Shown here: piece after piece, positions 1 to 11,311 of the stretch
How positions within the stretch are numbered: position 1 is the stretch's first letter
Layout: each line of letters begins with the position of its first letter
DNA from: Porogramme epimiltina
Lineage: Eukaryota; Basidiomycota; Agaricomycetes; Polyporales; Polyporaceae
Length of the DNA stretch: 64,000 nucleotides
Direction: 5' to 3'
Assembly: GCA_900155495.1 (NCBI GenBank)
Contig: FTLJ01000015.1
Location: 1-64,000, forward strand
Position numbers and translations under genes: made by a program
The notes under the pieces: model-generated
What the model saw: the letters and a program-made list of their open reading frames with translations, nothing else
What the model was told of the DNA's origin: nothing
The model's database searches: none

Positions 1-1001
1 CGTCCGCGGCGTCCTGCTGCGCGCACGCCCCCGCGTCGGAGCGCAGCGCGTCCGCCGCGGCCGCCGCGAGCCGCGCGCACGCGCCCTCGGGCCCGCCTGC
101 CGCGGCGCACGCGTCCGCCCACGGCTGCGTCGCCGCGAGCCCGTCCTGGCCAACGCGGCGCCACTTCGCGCTCGAGCGGGTGCGGCTCGCGGAGGTGGAC
201 GAGGGCGGGCAGAAGTTCATGCGGGTGAGAGCGGGCGTCGTCCCGTCTGTACTGGGGCGGGGGACGGTGAAGAGCACCTCGGAGCCGACGGCGAGCTGGG
301 GCGCGACGCCCTCGATGGGGCGGTTCTCGAGCCCGGGGTCCTGGGTGAGGTGGACGAGCTGCTCGCCGTCCGGAACGGGCCCGCTTGGGTGCGCGGGGCA
401 CGAGCCTGCAGGCGAAACGGGCGCGGAGAGGCCGAAGGGCACGCCCGCGAAGGTGGCTGACGCCGCACTCGCGAACTGACATGGGTAGAGACCTTTGATC
501 TCGTCGTTCTTAGGCTCCTCCTGGCAGTACGGAGAGGCCACCTCCCGGCGCTGTAGAAGGTCGCGAGGTGAGATATTGCATGCGATGAAGTGGAGCAACA
601 CCGACCGTGTTGCGTGGCTGCTGAGCGAAGATCTGGGCAAAGCGGATCATGTCCTTGTCGTCGAAGAGCTGCTTGGCGAGGTCGACCATCATGTCAGCCG
701 CGTCCTGTTGTGCACAGGACCCTGCCGTCTCCAGCAGGGTGCTGAACGCGTTCACGCCGACGTTCTTGCAGGCCACCCCGCCACCTGCCTTGATCTGTCA
801 ATGTCATGTTAGCCCAACGTGTTCGTGTTGTTCGTCTCTAGGTTATGCCCGCGAACTCCGAGTCCAACTCACGCAGGCTTGTACCCACTCGTGGGTGGAG
901 TCGTTGATGTCTTGAGAGATGCGCTTTGCCAGGGGAGCTGCTGTGGCCAACTGGGCTACGGCCGCGAACACAACGAAGATAGTTGCCGAGAGTTTAGCCA
1001 T
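1..1001 (-). CDS. Secreted protein with repeated CAQQDAAD motif, partial
   Basis: I do not recognise a named family. Three exons read in phase on the minus strand: 873-1001, 606-794 and <1-550; the last runs off the left edge, so the C-terminus is missing. The start at 1001 gives a clear signal peptide (MAKLSATIFVVFAAVAQLATA) followed by APLAKR, a Kex2-like dibasic site. The mature part is Cys-containing and helical. The motif GSCAQQDAADMMVDLAK in exon 2 recurs as GACAQQDAAD at the left edge, about 200 residues later, so the protein seems to be built from two related domains. Introns have GTGAGT and GTCGGT donors. A role outside the cell is inferred only from the signal peptide. An AT-rich TATA-like stretch (1141-1148) lies upstream. 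Confidence 0.75.
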
Positions 1002-1777
1002 CTTGTCGCTGGATGAAGATATGTGAGGGCTCCGAATGCGAAGGAAAAGGATCTCCAGGATGAACGAAGACTGAAACGAAAGGGTGGCCCGTGAGCAAGG
1101 TCGAGCGCAGCTCAGAGAACGAACGAACGAAAAAAAAGAGTATTTAAGTGAAGGAAGGGGGAAGAAGCAAGAGATGAGACGGCCAAGACGTCACTATATA
1201 TGCGTTGGAGGCTGTGGCTGATCGAAGTGCCAGGTGGAGCGCTTGATCGCACATTGTTTGGATGACGAAAAACCGCAGCAATGCTCAAAATGAACGCTTC
1301 TATGCTGGGCTAGGAAGACGGAAGACAGCATCAGCCGTCCAATCCACTGCATCAATGAAACATCATAGCAACGCACCCTATCAGCCAAGACTTGGTGATT
1401 TTAAGACGAGCATTGATCGAAGAATAGAATGAATACAACCTCTATACCGAAAGTTGAGCAGCTTGAGCTACTCATCCATTTTGTGCCTAGGTACTTTGGC
1501 TATATGAGAGAAGCTGAGCGCCGCCTGCGGCATGCGTGGGAGGTCTCAGGGAATTAGTGTCGTTGCCATAGCCTCCCGGGGTTCGCATAATGGCAAGTCT
1601 ACGGTTCCCTTGCCAAACGGGGCCTCCTTTTTAAGTTGAAGGGGAACTCCGTACCACAGAAGGGCAGTTGGAGTAAAGCAAACAGCAGCTTTAATCTAAA
1701 TTGCCTTGGAAGTGCTGTAGCGACAAAAGGCTTTGCGATACCAGCACGAGAAAAGTACCTGCTTGAGGCATCAAAAA
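1002..1777. other. Promoter side of the secreted-protein gene
   Basis: No gene supported. It contains TATA-like stretches on the minus strand at 1141-1148 (TTAAATA) and near 1195-1202 (TATATA), at distances from the 1001 start that suit a promoter with a 5' UTR. The rest has no recognisable feature. Confidence 0.4.
1773..1777 (-). terminator. Pol III T5 terminator of tRNA-Pro
   Basis: Five Ts on the minus strand directly follow the discriminator base of the tRNA, the usual RNA polymerase III stop. Confidence 0.8.
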
Positions 1778-1882
1778 GGGCCCAACCGGGAATTGAACCC
1801 GGGACCTCGCGCATATTGTCCCACCGGAGGCAGGAGGGATGCAACTCCCGAAGCGCGAATCATACTACTAGACCATTGGGCC
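1778..1882 (-). tRNA. tRNA-Pro (anticodon CGG) with 33-nt intron
   Basis: Cloverleaf elements read on the minus strand. The acceptor stem GGCCCAA (1882-1876) pairs perfectly with TTGGGCC (1785-1779), with C at 1778 as discriminator base. The D-arm has the proline tRNA pattern TGGTCTAG. The anticodon stem CGCGC/GCGCG flanks a loop TTCGGGT whose anticodon CGG is at 1850-1848. The T-arm is CCGGG TTCAATT CCCGG. An intron (1846-1814, 33 nt) sits one base after the anticodon, the canonical place for eukaryotic tRNA introns. The mature length is 72 nt before CCA addition. Confidence 0.93.
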
Positions 1883-4199
1883 TTGAGTTCCAAGTCGTCA
1901 AAACACAATATGTACTTGTATTTCTAAGTTGCTTGATTCCATCATCGTTCAACCAGGACTCTGTATGGAGCCTTACTTATCGCCAATACCTAGAACAATG
2001 CGTTATTAGAAAAAGGATATGCTGCAAGTCCACATCAAGCACTACTATGCTCTGTAATATGTGCAATTACCCTTAATGTCATCGTCGAACTCGGAACCTC
2101 TTCCCCGGCCCAACCCTCCTGAGTACCCGGAATCCTACGCAGTTGTCTCGGTGACGTATAGCGGCGGCTAGGTCGGAGTCTCTTAAGGCGGCCGTTACTA
2201 GTGATCAACACAGAACCTCGAAGTTAGGTTATCACCATTATACGAACCACCACAACGTACCCGGTTATCCCAAACCGGAAGCGTTGGTTCTCCAACGCAA
2301 TCTTCCAAGAACTAGTTCACTTCCCCCATAGATCTTGCAGAAGATCCGGACCCGATCGCTTCTCAAGATCAGAGCTCTCGCATCCGAGTCGTCCACTTCG
2401 GATGTAACCTTGCGCACAACATCGCTGGGCAGTTATCCGATAGGGAGGGGTGGAGCGTGTTACCTTGGTCGCCACTGTTGCACCGACGTTGAAGAACGCG
2501 GAACAAGTTTGTGTGGGGGTAGCGGAGCGTGAAGTTCCACGCCTGAGCTGCACCTGATTGGGGACAAGGAGTATCTTTATTTGAGGACTAGCCGGAGGTT
2601 CCCTCCTCTGGAAGGCTCCCTTGCTCGGCAGGCCTGCGTAGAAGAGTCGTTCGGCCTCGCAAACCCTCGTTGACCGTATGTACCATTCCTTCTATTGGAC
2701 CAGGATGTCCAAGCGCATATAATGAGGACCCCAGAGCGCCAAGCCTAAGTTCCCGTAACACGTCAATGATGAGGCCATGCAAGTTCGCAATCAGAATGAA
2801 AGCATGCGTACCCTTTTGTTAACGTGGCTACGTTGAGTAGAGTTATACATACTCTCGCCATCGATAAGAAGAAGACCTACTCCTTACACTTACAAAGTTG
2901 TTCTTCGCTTTTAAAGTTGATCGGTCGTGTCGGCGTGCAGCGGACAGCAATCGCGTGTGATAGATATACTACCTTGCAACGCACCCAAGAGGATGCCGTC
3001 AGGAACAATCGGGCTTAAATATCTCGCAACAGCTAATGTATTGACGAGAGGAACTGACCGGGTGCCTGGATGGGACAAACAAGCTGCGGGTGCTGTTGGT
3101 GTTCGCCATACTTGCCTTAATTGGCATTCAACTCCCTGCGCGCCACAAATGCTGATGCGAGTACAAGCCTGGTGGTTTCGTGTTGATGGCACCGAATCCT
3201 TAGACGTCGATTGGAGGCCGTTTGTTCCACCGTCGCCGTACCTGAAACAAACATCAGTTGTATACTTGCTGAGGTTGAGAGGAAAGACGAGCAATCCATC
3301 GCGTGCTTCATGCATGAATCACCATGTATGCCCACATTCCAATTCATCATGGCGTAGACACGAGCGCTCAAACGCATGCGTGATCAAATCAGCGACGGCG
3401 ACTGGATAGTTGAGCCGCGAACACATTTCTGTTTCCTTCGTGTCCAACTTGCCAAGTGCTCGCGTCAGCTGACTGCATCAAAATGTGTTCACACAGAACA
3501 CTCACGGGCGGAGCTGATTGGACGATGTCTGACATTTTGTAGGCATTCCCTCCTGACATCTCATGTCGAACGACGCCAATACTACGAATAGTGGAGGCGT
3601 CTACGCCACTGCGCGCCGCGCCGCATCGATTCAGTTTCGAAATCCTGGCAGGCGAGAGTCAATCGATGGATGCCGGGCCCCGCGTCGGTGTCGAGAAGGC
3701 ACGCGCGGAGCTAATGCGAACGTACCACGCCCACAAGCAACAACTGATCTGAATAGGGCGAGCTGCGCGCGCGCTGTGTCCACCACAGCGACTGGAGTAA
3801 TGTGGCTGAGGCTCGCTACGGGGCCCGTTCTAGCCCGCGATGGGCATATACATCACCGATCGATGCCGCGGGATCCCTGGGGCCAGCCAAACATATCAGC
3901 GGCTTGACATAGGGCCCCAAACTCAACTTTGATCCATATAGGACACCCACCAAGTATGAGAGTGTCCGTTTGAGCTAGATGTGGTTGGTCTGTAGTATGT
4001 TTGACATATGCGCATTGAGTTTAGGCCCGATGGCCAAGGAACGCGCGCGCCCCTGGGCCTTCCACCCGATCTGGTGCTTTGTGTGCTTACAGTGGCAGAA
4101 GTGACTGTAAAGAGATGCCCGTCAACAGGTTGGAGACGAGCAAACGACAGAAGCACTCACAGAACTCGACAGGCCCTACGCGCGCTCGTCAGGATGTGA
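1883..4199. other. Intergenic, no gene seen
   Basis: Mixed composition and only short open frames without recognisable domains, signal peptides or plausible splicing. No terminal repeats or transposase motifs were found by eye. Confidence 0.5.
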
Positions 4200-7100
4200 C
4201 AGTTGAAAGCGCCGATTAAATCCTACGGCCACCCGCGACAACGCCACACATCTAGGCCTCGAAGAGGAAGCGCGGGGGAACGCGCACAGAGAAAAACACG
4301 GGCGTACGTGAAGGGCGTCGACGCGCACCACGGACCACGGAGAGGCGGGAGCCCCGCGCGCGCCATCTTCGTGAAGAGGCGCTGCGTCTGATACACGCGG
4401 CGCGGAGGGCGCTGGGGGAGCCACAGGAAGACGGCCCACTCCTCGCGACTGGCACACCCGGCGCGGCGGCGCGCACAGCCTCGGGCACGCCGTGGCGACG
4501 CGCGCCGCCCACGGGAGCGCGGGGCGCACGCCTGGGCCCACACGGCGCGCGGGGGGGGCGAAAGCCAGTCGGACGGGGAGAATGGAAGGTGGGGCCAGGC
4601 GCGGGGGGGGGGCACCTCCGTTCCGTCTTCGCGCGAGCGTATACCGTGATGAGAAGGAGCGAGGGTGGCTGGGCGCGTGAGGTTATCAGTGCGTGCGGGG
4701 CCATACGCGGGGATGAACATACCGGACTGCGTCCTTACGAGAGTGAAGCGCTCCTCCCTCGCGGGATCCCGTCGCAAGGAGCTTCCTTCTCGAATAGCAT
4801 GCCGTGCTGTAAGGCGAACCATACTATTGTTGGCGCGGGAGGCGTCGCGACCCTCTCTCTACAACACCTCTTCACTCGCGCGCCCCGAACGGCGACCTGC
4901 ACTGTGCCTCAACTTCCCCTCAGCCGGTGCTTCCGGATCCACACCGCCAGCCACAACAAGTGGCCGCGCACCGCTCCAAGGCCCAAGGCCCTAAGCCGAG
5001 CCCGAGCGGGACGTGCCTCCCCGCGAGGGCCTAGGCCTCCCCTCCGCCGGAACCCCGTCTGGCGCGGGGCAACGGGAGCGGCGGCGGCGGTGGCGCGCGT
5101 CGGGCGGCGCGTACTCGCCCGAAACTGACACCCGCCGCCCCCGCGCGCCCAACGGCGGCGTAGACCCGCCCTCGCCCGCTCTCCCAAACACGCCCAGCCG
5201 CCGGGGGCTGCACAGCAGAGGCAGCGGCCGAACAGCCGCAGCCGCCGGTGGACGTGCGCGCGCCTCTCCTCTCCGCCCGCGCGATGCCGCGACGCGCGCG
5301 GGGGGCACGGGCTGCGCCGTCGCGCCCTCTCCCGAGGAACGCGGAACGTGGAGCGTGAACGAGGGCCGCGACGGGGCGGGGCGGGACTGAGATGGCCCAG
5401 GGGCGGTGGGTGCCTCGTAATTCCTGGGCACGTCGGGGGACGAGCACGAAAGACGGACCGCAGCGCGACAGATGGCTGTGGGTGAGTATCGGCAGGTATC
5501 AAGGAAAGAAGCGGGGGGGCTCACCACAGGGCGCGGCGTGTGGCCGCGCGCGAGCTTCGACGGCCACCACGCGTCGCGCGCGCGCACACGCGCGTGCATC
5601 TCCGTAGCACGACCTCCTTCACGCGTGAGACGCACCGGGCACGCGCCGCAGCTGCGTTCCGTCTCGTACGAGCACGAGCACGAGTGCAGACGGGCAGCAG
5701 CGAGCACCCAGTGCGCCCCAAGACCGGAGGCGCAGTGCGCACCCGCGACGTCCACGGCCGCGCCATAATCGCCGAGATAGCAGCCGCGGCCAGCATCACA
5801 CCGCATCGGCCCCCACACCGTCCGCCGTCCGCCATCCACCGTCAACCACCAACGAGCGGCGGCCCGTTCGACGTTCGACGTTCATCGATTCATCTACTTA
5901 CAGCCCACCGCCGCGCCCGGCGCATCCCACTGTCCACACACCTGTCGAACTGCTCGCTTGCGGGCCACGTGTGATCTGCGTCCGGGGGCGCATCACGAGC
6001 GGGTTCGCACCCCGGAGGCTGGCTGGGTGCACGTACCGCACGGCGGCCCGCCGGGGCTGGTCGCGCCCCGGAGCGCGCGCGCGCGCAAATGGGACCCGAA
6101 ATGCGGGCGGCGAAATATTGTTACATTGCGATTCGGAGGGCGGCATCGTGTCGGAGAGGGCCATCGGGGCTGAGCGCGTCCGAGGCTCCGTGCATGTCCA
6201 CTGTTGGTTTGGCCTCCGCCCGCGCGTCTGGGATTCGGGGGCGCCCTCTGCGGGGTGGTGGTGGTGGGAGGGCGCGGTGCCACCTGTCGTGTCCCTAGTG
6301 TCGTGCGTTGACGGGGTGTGTGTACGCCCGCGCGAGCTACGCCCATTCGAAGCCTGCCGTACGCGCCGTTATTGAAGAGAGGCCAGAGGCGCAGGCCGGA
6401 TTGAGAGAAGGAAGGCTCATCGATTGGTATACACCCAGACAGACGGTGCGACGCAAGAAGACATACCGCCGGCCCTGTGCTTCCACCCCGCCGCCGCCCA
6501 CGCCCACGCCGATGCTAATGTCGACGTGCCGAAGCGGAACCCTCGCCGGCGGCTCTCCCATTACGGCTTGCCTGGCGATGAAACCGTCGCGGGCGTGCGC
6601 CCTCCCGTAACCTCGCAGCAGCGCGGGATACGCGGACGGCGCACGCCCGCGGCACGCGCCCTTCGCTCGCTCGCTGGCGCAAGATGGCGGCGCACTACGC
6701 GACTCGGAGGGCGAGCGTGCACGTACATACAGCACGTATGCGCCCTCCCACGGCGGACGGGCGCGACGGGCCTCGAGGCGCACAAAGCAGCGCGGGGTGC
6801 GGGCTCTGCGGGGGCGCGTTAAGTGCATCCGCGGGCACGTTGTGATGACGAAGGTGGCGGGGCGACGCGACGTGTCCGGATAATTGGAGCGATGCGCAGA
6901 TGCTGCTGGGGAGCATCTTGCGCGCGCTCGCAAGCGACGCGGGTGGGATCGTGTCGCGCGCGGCGGGACGCCACCGCAGGCCGGCCTGCACCTATCTGCG
7001 ACTTGTTGGACAAGGGCTGCTCAGCTGCGTGCCGCACGACAGCTCCATTATTGTGAGGCTCGACGAGGCATGGGGAGGAAGGCAGCGACGAGATACACTC

Positions 7101-8197
7101 GCTGATCCGAGCGGGTTCGGACGTCCGCTGCGAAAATGACAAAAAAAACACACACCTAGAAGAGGCGGGAGATCCGCGAACCTCGAGGCGTTGTAGGTCC
7201 GCGGCGGCGCCGGCGGCACTTACTTATCGACGCGCACTGTCTGTCAATATGGAGAGATGGTCACGGCGAGATGTTCAGGACTGATCGCGCCCGTGGGGGG
7301 CTCACCTCTGTTTACCCCGCACAGTGCACACGGTGCGCGTGTGCGAGGCGCGGCCGCGAGCTCCAAGGGGGGAAGCTTGAAAGGGAGAAAGGAATGTTAA
7401 CGGCTTGCGAAGATCTTGCGTGCTGCACCGCGTTCCGCAGGCGGTCGAGCTGCGAGGCGTTGAGGTCCGGTCCGCCGAGCGAGGATCATGCGGGCTGCGG
7501 CAGAGCTTGAGCTTGAGCCTGCTAATAATTATCATTGTTATTGTTGGTCTTGCTGCTACGCGGGGGCGGGCGTGATCCGGCACCGTGCTAATGTCGTGGT
7601 GGAGGCAGGGCGGGCCATACGGACGAGAAGCGTTTGTGTTTGCGTCTGTCAGCGGTGCTGCCCTGCTGCCGCCGGACGGCGCGGAACATCGACGTCGTCG
7701 ACCGAGCTGGGGCCGTCGCTATGGCAGATGGTGCGTCGGGGGCTCAAGCGCAGAAGGAAATTCGAAAGCAGAGGCGTCTCAGAAAATGTAAGTAGACCGT
7801 GACGAAAGGGTCGTGGGCGGACGAGTCAAGCCGCGACGCGCCGCGGGGCCAGGGCGCTCGACGCGATCACGCGCGTCGACGCCAGGTCGCGCACGCGCCC
7901 GCCAGGTCGCGCTGCGGCAGAACGTGCCCGCCGCCCTTCACGCGGCCGCGTCCGGCGTTGCCAGGCTCCAGCTGAGCGGTTGAGCGCGCGGCGACGCGCT
8001 CGACGCCCGGGCGGACGATCCGACGCGCCCTTGCCTGCAGGCCTGCAGCAGCCCTGGTTTGAGATTGTCGTCATCGGCCCTGGCCGGAGCCCCACCCCCA
8101 GCACGCTGCACATGCCCCCCGGGTGCGTACGCCTCTGAATCAATGATATAGTGGCTTCCGCACGAGCTGCCACACAGCACTATGCCAACAAACGCAC

Positions 8198-8232
8198 CTG
8201 CTGGATTTCCAGAGCATCTGCTGGATTTCCAG
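8198..8232. repeat. 15-bp direct repeat, two copies
   Basis: CTGCTGGATTTCCAG occurs exactly at 8198-8212 and 8218-8232, a 20-base period. It is an AT-richer patch inside GC-rich DNA. Function unknown. Confidence 0.85.
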
Positions 8233-10062
8233 CGAGCAGGTCGACGTTCCAGGGACCAGCGAGAGCCCCAAGGTCGACTTCGGACTCACTGCTGGCACGA
8301 GTGCTCGACGCGGCGCCGGGCCCTGGCGACACCCGAGACCGACCCGAGACCGGCGCCTCTCCCTCGGCCCTCCGCGTCCTCGCCGGCACAGCCCCCCGCC
8401 TGGGGCAAGCAGCGGCCGGCGGCGCCCGCAGCCGACGCGCCATCCGCATTCGGGCAATCGCGCCGAACGCTCCCTCCTCCCAAAACGGCGCGCGACCCTG
8501 CGATCGCGCCACACCCACCCAGAACGCGCACTCACGTCTAAACCCCGGACCATCAGCTCGCAATGAAGACGGACTGGGCCGATTCGCCAGTCCACCGCAT
8601 GAAGCATGAAGTCCGTGGGGTTCGTGATCGGCGTGCGCGCAAAAGCGGACGTCATCGTGTTCCATCGGACGCGCGTGCAGCGAAGGAAGGCCCGAAGTTC
8701 GACGTTCAGGCGCCCCCCGGACGCGCGAAGGCGCACGCCCATTGTCCCCGCGCGGGGGCGGCTCGCAGGCGCGCAGGCGCAAGACAAAAGGGTGGGGACG
8801 CCCGCGCGCGGGCCTTTTGTTGGGCCCTTTTGTCCGCCGCACCCGCGCACCCGCGCGCCCCGCCACCGTGATGGAGAGCATGAGAGGACGAGAGGATGGG
8901 AGGGGGCCGAGGCGCGCGGCGGCTGGGGCGGCGGGAACGCGCCCGTGCGTCCGGAAACGCGACAAGGTGCGCCGTACGTACGCGTGCAGGAAGGGTGGGG
9001 GCGAGCCAAACGCAAAGGGAGCCGACGTTCTTCCGCATTGGGCAAAGGGGGGGGGGCCCGCGCTTGCCGGTGGCTGTCCTGCGTTCATTGAGGGTGTACG
9101 TATACGTGAAGGGCGTTACGGCGTGCACGCTTCGCGCGCCGCATTTTCTCCGCGGCGCAGGGAAGCCTGGGGTGTGTCCAGATAGAGAGCGTCGTCGAGC
9201 GTGCGGGTATCTACGCGCGGACGACTCATGAAGCTTGGAGCGTTTTGGGCGAGGGGCGGATCGATGGGTGCTGATGATGTCGCAGAGTGGACGTTCTCAG
9301 CGGCACGAGGAATGCGGGGCGAGAAAGAGACCCTTCTGTCGTCGCAGAGCACGCGGGGATTGTCGCAATGCGAACCTGATGGGCGCGAGGCCCGCGAAGG
9401 CACGCACGCCCTATGGCCTAATTACTGACGCGTGCGCGCAGATGCAGGGCGCGCGCGGGCACCCCGGGTCGCGCGAAGGCGTGCGCGGGCGCGCACACGC
9501 CCGTGCAGTGTCTTCCTTCCCCGGAGGCTCGCCGAGCAGCCCACCGACGATCCCCAGCCACAGCGCTAGCACCCGCCCGCCGTCGGCGTCGACGGCGGCG
9601 GGGCGCGCACGACGATCGCGCGACCATCTTCTTCTCCTGCGCACTATCCACACACGCACGGCGCGAGCGCGGCCCAACACCCAGGTATACTCGCACCCCT
9701 TGCAATTGCATTAGCATTAGCACGAACAGAATGGACGCCAGCGAATATTCCGTATGTTCGCCCCTCCTGGCGACAAGACGGTGGCGTCGCCGCCGCCGCG
9801 CGCGGCGTGATGCCCGCCCCGAGCTGAGCTCGGGCGGCGTCGTGCGCAGGCCAGACATACATACATGCAAAGTTCGAACATACCGTGCCCGCTGTCGCAC
9901 CCGCCGGCGCCCTTGCGCAGTGCACGAAAACGCCGTCGGGTGCGTGCTACCGTAGGCCGGTACGGGCTCCTGCGAGGGCGGCGCTGACGCAACCCGCGGG
10001 GCTCGGGGGGGAGTTGCTGCCGGAGCCGTGATTAAAATCGCCATCGTCCATCGTCGCGCATC

Positions 10063-10083
10063 GGGGGAGGGGAGGGGGGGGGG
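10063..10083 (+). other. G-run tract, potential G-quadruplex
   Basis: The plus strand reads five Gs, A, four Gs, A, then ten Gs. This fits the four-run pattern of G-quadruplex formers, with one-base loops. It lies about 1.2 kb upstream of the start at 11312. Confidence 0.7.
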
Positions 10084-11182
10084 CTGACGTCGCTGTCATC
10101 GTTGTCGTCGCGAGCGGGATCGATGGTGATTTCGACCGCGGGCGCGTTCCTACATCTGCGTGCGGGGCGGGGTCGGCCGCGATGCCAGAAGGTGCTCCGT
10201 GGGCGCCGGGCGCACAGGTGCGCTCGGAGGCCACCCCGAGCGGTGCCACCGCGCGCAGGCGCAGGCGCCCACAGCCCCCGCGCGCCGCTGAGATGGATTT
10301 CAGACTTCGGCTGGGGGGCTGGACGTGCGTGGGCGTCGACGGTCGACGGTGCAGCGGCCAGCAGCTGTGCGCGGCCGATCGCGCCGCGCGGGCCCTGCGG
10401 GCATGTCCAGATGGCCGCGGGGCGCAGACAAAGGCGAAGAGGAGGGGCCTGCTTCGATCGCGACCCGCACAGGGGTGATGGTGCGGTGGGGCGGGGCCCC
10501 CGGGGTGGGTGCACTGTGCACTGTGCAGCGGCCAGGGCGCGGTGCGTGCGTCTGCGGAGCGCGGGGACGTCGAGGGTGGAGGAGCGCGGTGGAGCGACGC
10601 GGTGCGCAGGTCTCGGGACGGAGGCCCGGTGCGAGTCGCCTGCGGAGAGGAGGAGTGCTCGGCTGGAGTGTGTGTGGCTGGGGCGGAGGCGGGCGGGCGG
10701 GGAGGCGCCGGAGGGTGCGCCGATGCCCGGAATGGGTATATGGGGCTGATTGTGGCACGGGACGTCGACGGTGGGCTGGCGCTGGTGTCATTAAATTCGC
10801 GCGCGGCCGGCGGGCGGGGGCAGGGAACTCGCAGGGAACCCACGCCCGTTCGCGTGTCCGTGGACGCATGAGCTGGCGCGAGGCAAGGCAGAACGCGGCG
10901 GACGGCGCGGGCGTTCTGGTGGAAGCCCGGGCGCTGGCGGGCGGGGGCGAGAGGAGGGCCGTCGACGCTCGGAAGGCGCGCCGCGGCGGGGAGATCGACT
11001 CACGACGCTGGGGGACCCGAACTTGGACCGCACTGTGAAGGGTGACGGGGTGTGAAAGGCCCGACGCCGGCGCCAAGGGGGCCGATCTCAATCTGGCCGG
11101 GCAGCTAAGCGGCCACGTGGGCGAGCCTCGCCGAAAAACAAGACGGTGGCACGGCCCTGCAGAGCGCGTGTCCCAGCCCGCA

Positions 11183-11188
11183 TATAAT
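11183..11188 (+). promoter_or_regulatory. TATA box of the 11312 gene
   Basis: TATAAT within CATATAATCC, 124 bases before the chosen ATG and followed by pyrimidine-rich DNA typical of fungal leaders. Confidence 0.55.
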
Positions 11189-11311
11189 CCTCGCGCCTCC
11201 CCCCGGCCCCTCTCGAACACCACGCCCCTCGTCCCCGACGCCACTCTCCTCGTCGGCGACCCCTTCATCTCTATCCCTTCGTCTCCCATTCTACCCCCAT
11301 CTCCCTCTCCC

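Larger units (their letters stand above)
4200..11180. other. GC-rich block without supportable genes
   Basis: Base composition rises abruptly near 4200 and stays very GC-rich. Long open frames occur in all six phases on both strands, but their translations are Arg/Ala/Pro/Gly-rich mirror images of each other with no domain, as expected from composition alone. The block holds G-runs (near 4552, 4603, 9047 and 10063), a 15-bp direct repeat (8198-8232) and recurrent CGACGTTC strings (for example 5865-5883, 8698). It may be a long regulatory or untranslated region for the gene at 11312, or host noncoding RNA. Neither is shown. Confidence 0.45.

Noticed and set aside
1883..4199. Transposable element in the spacer after the tRNA
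   Set aside because: No terminal repeats, target duplications, or transposase or reverse transcriptase motifs could be found by eye.
4200..10900. Many 100-370 codon open frames on both strands
   Set aside because: They are mirror-image, Arg/Ala/Pro-rich translations expected from high GC, with no domains, leaders or consistent splicing.
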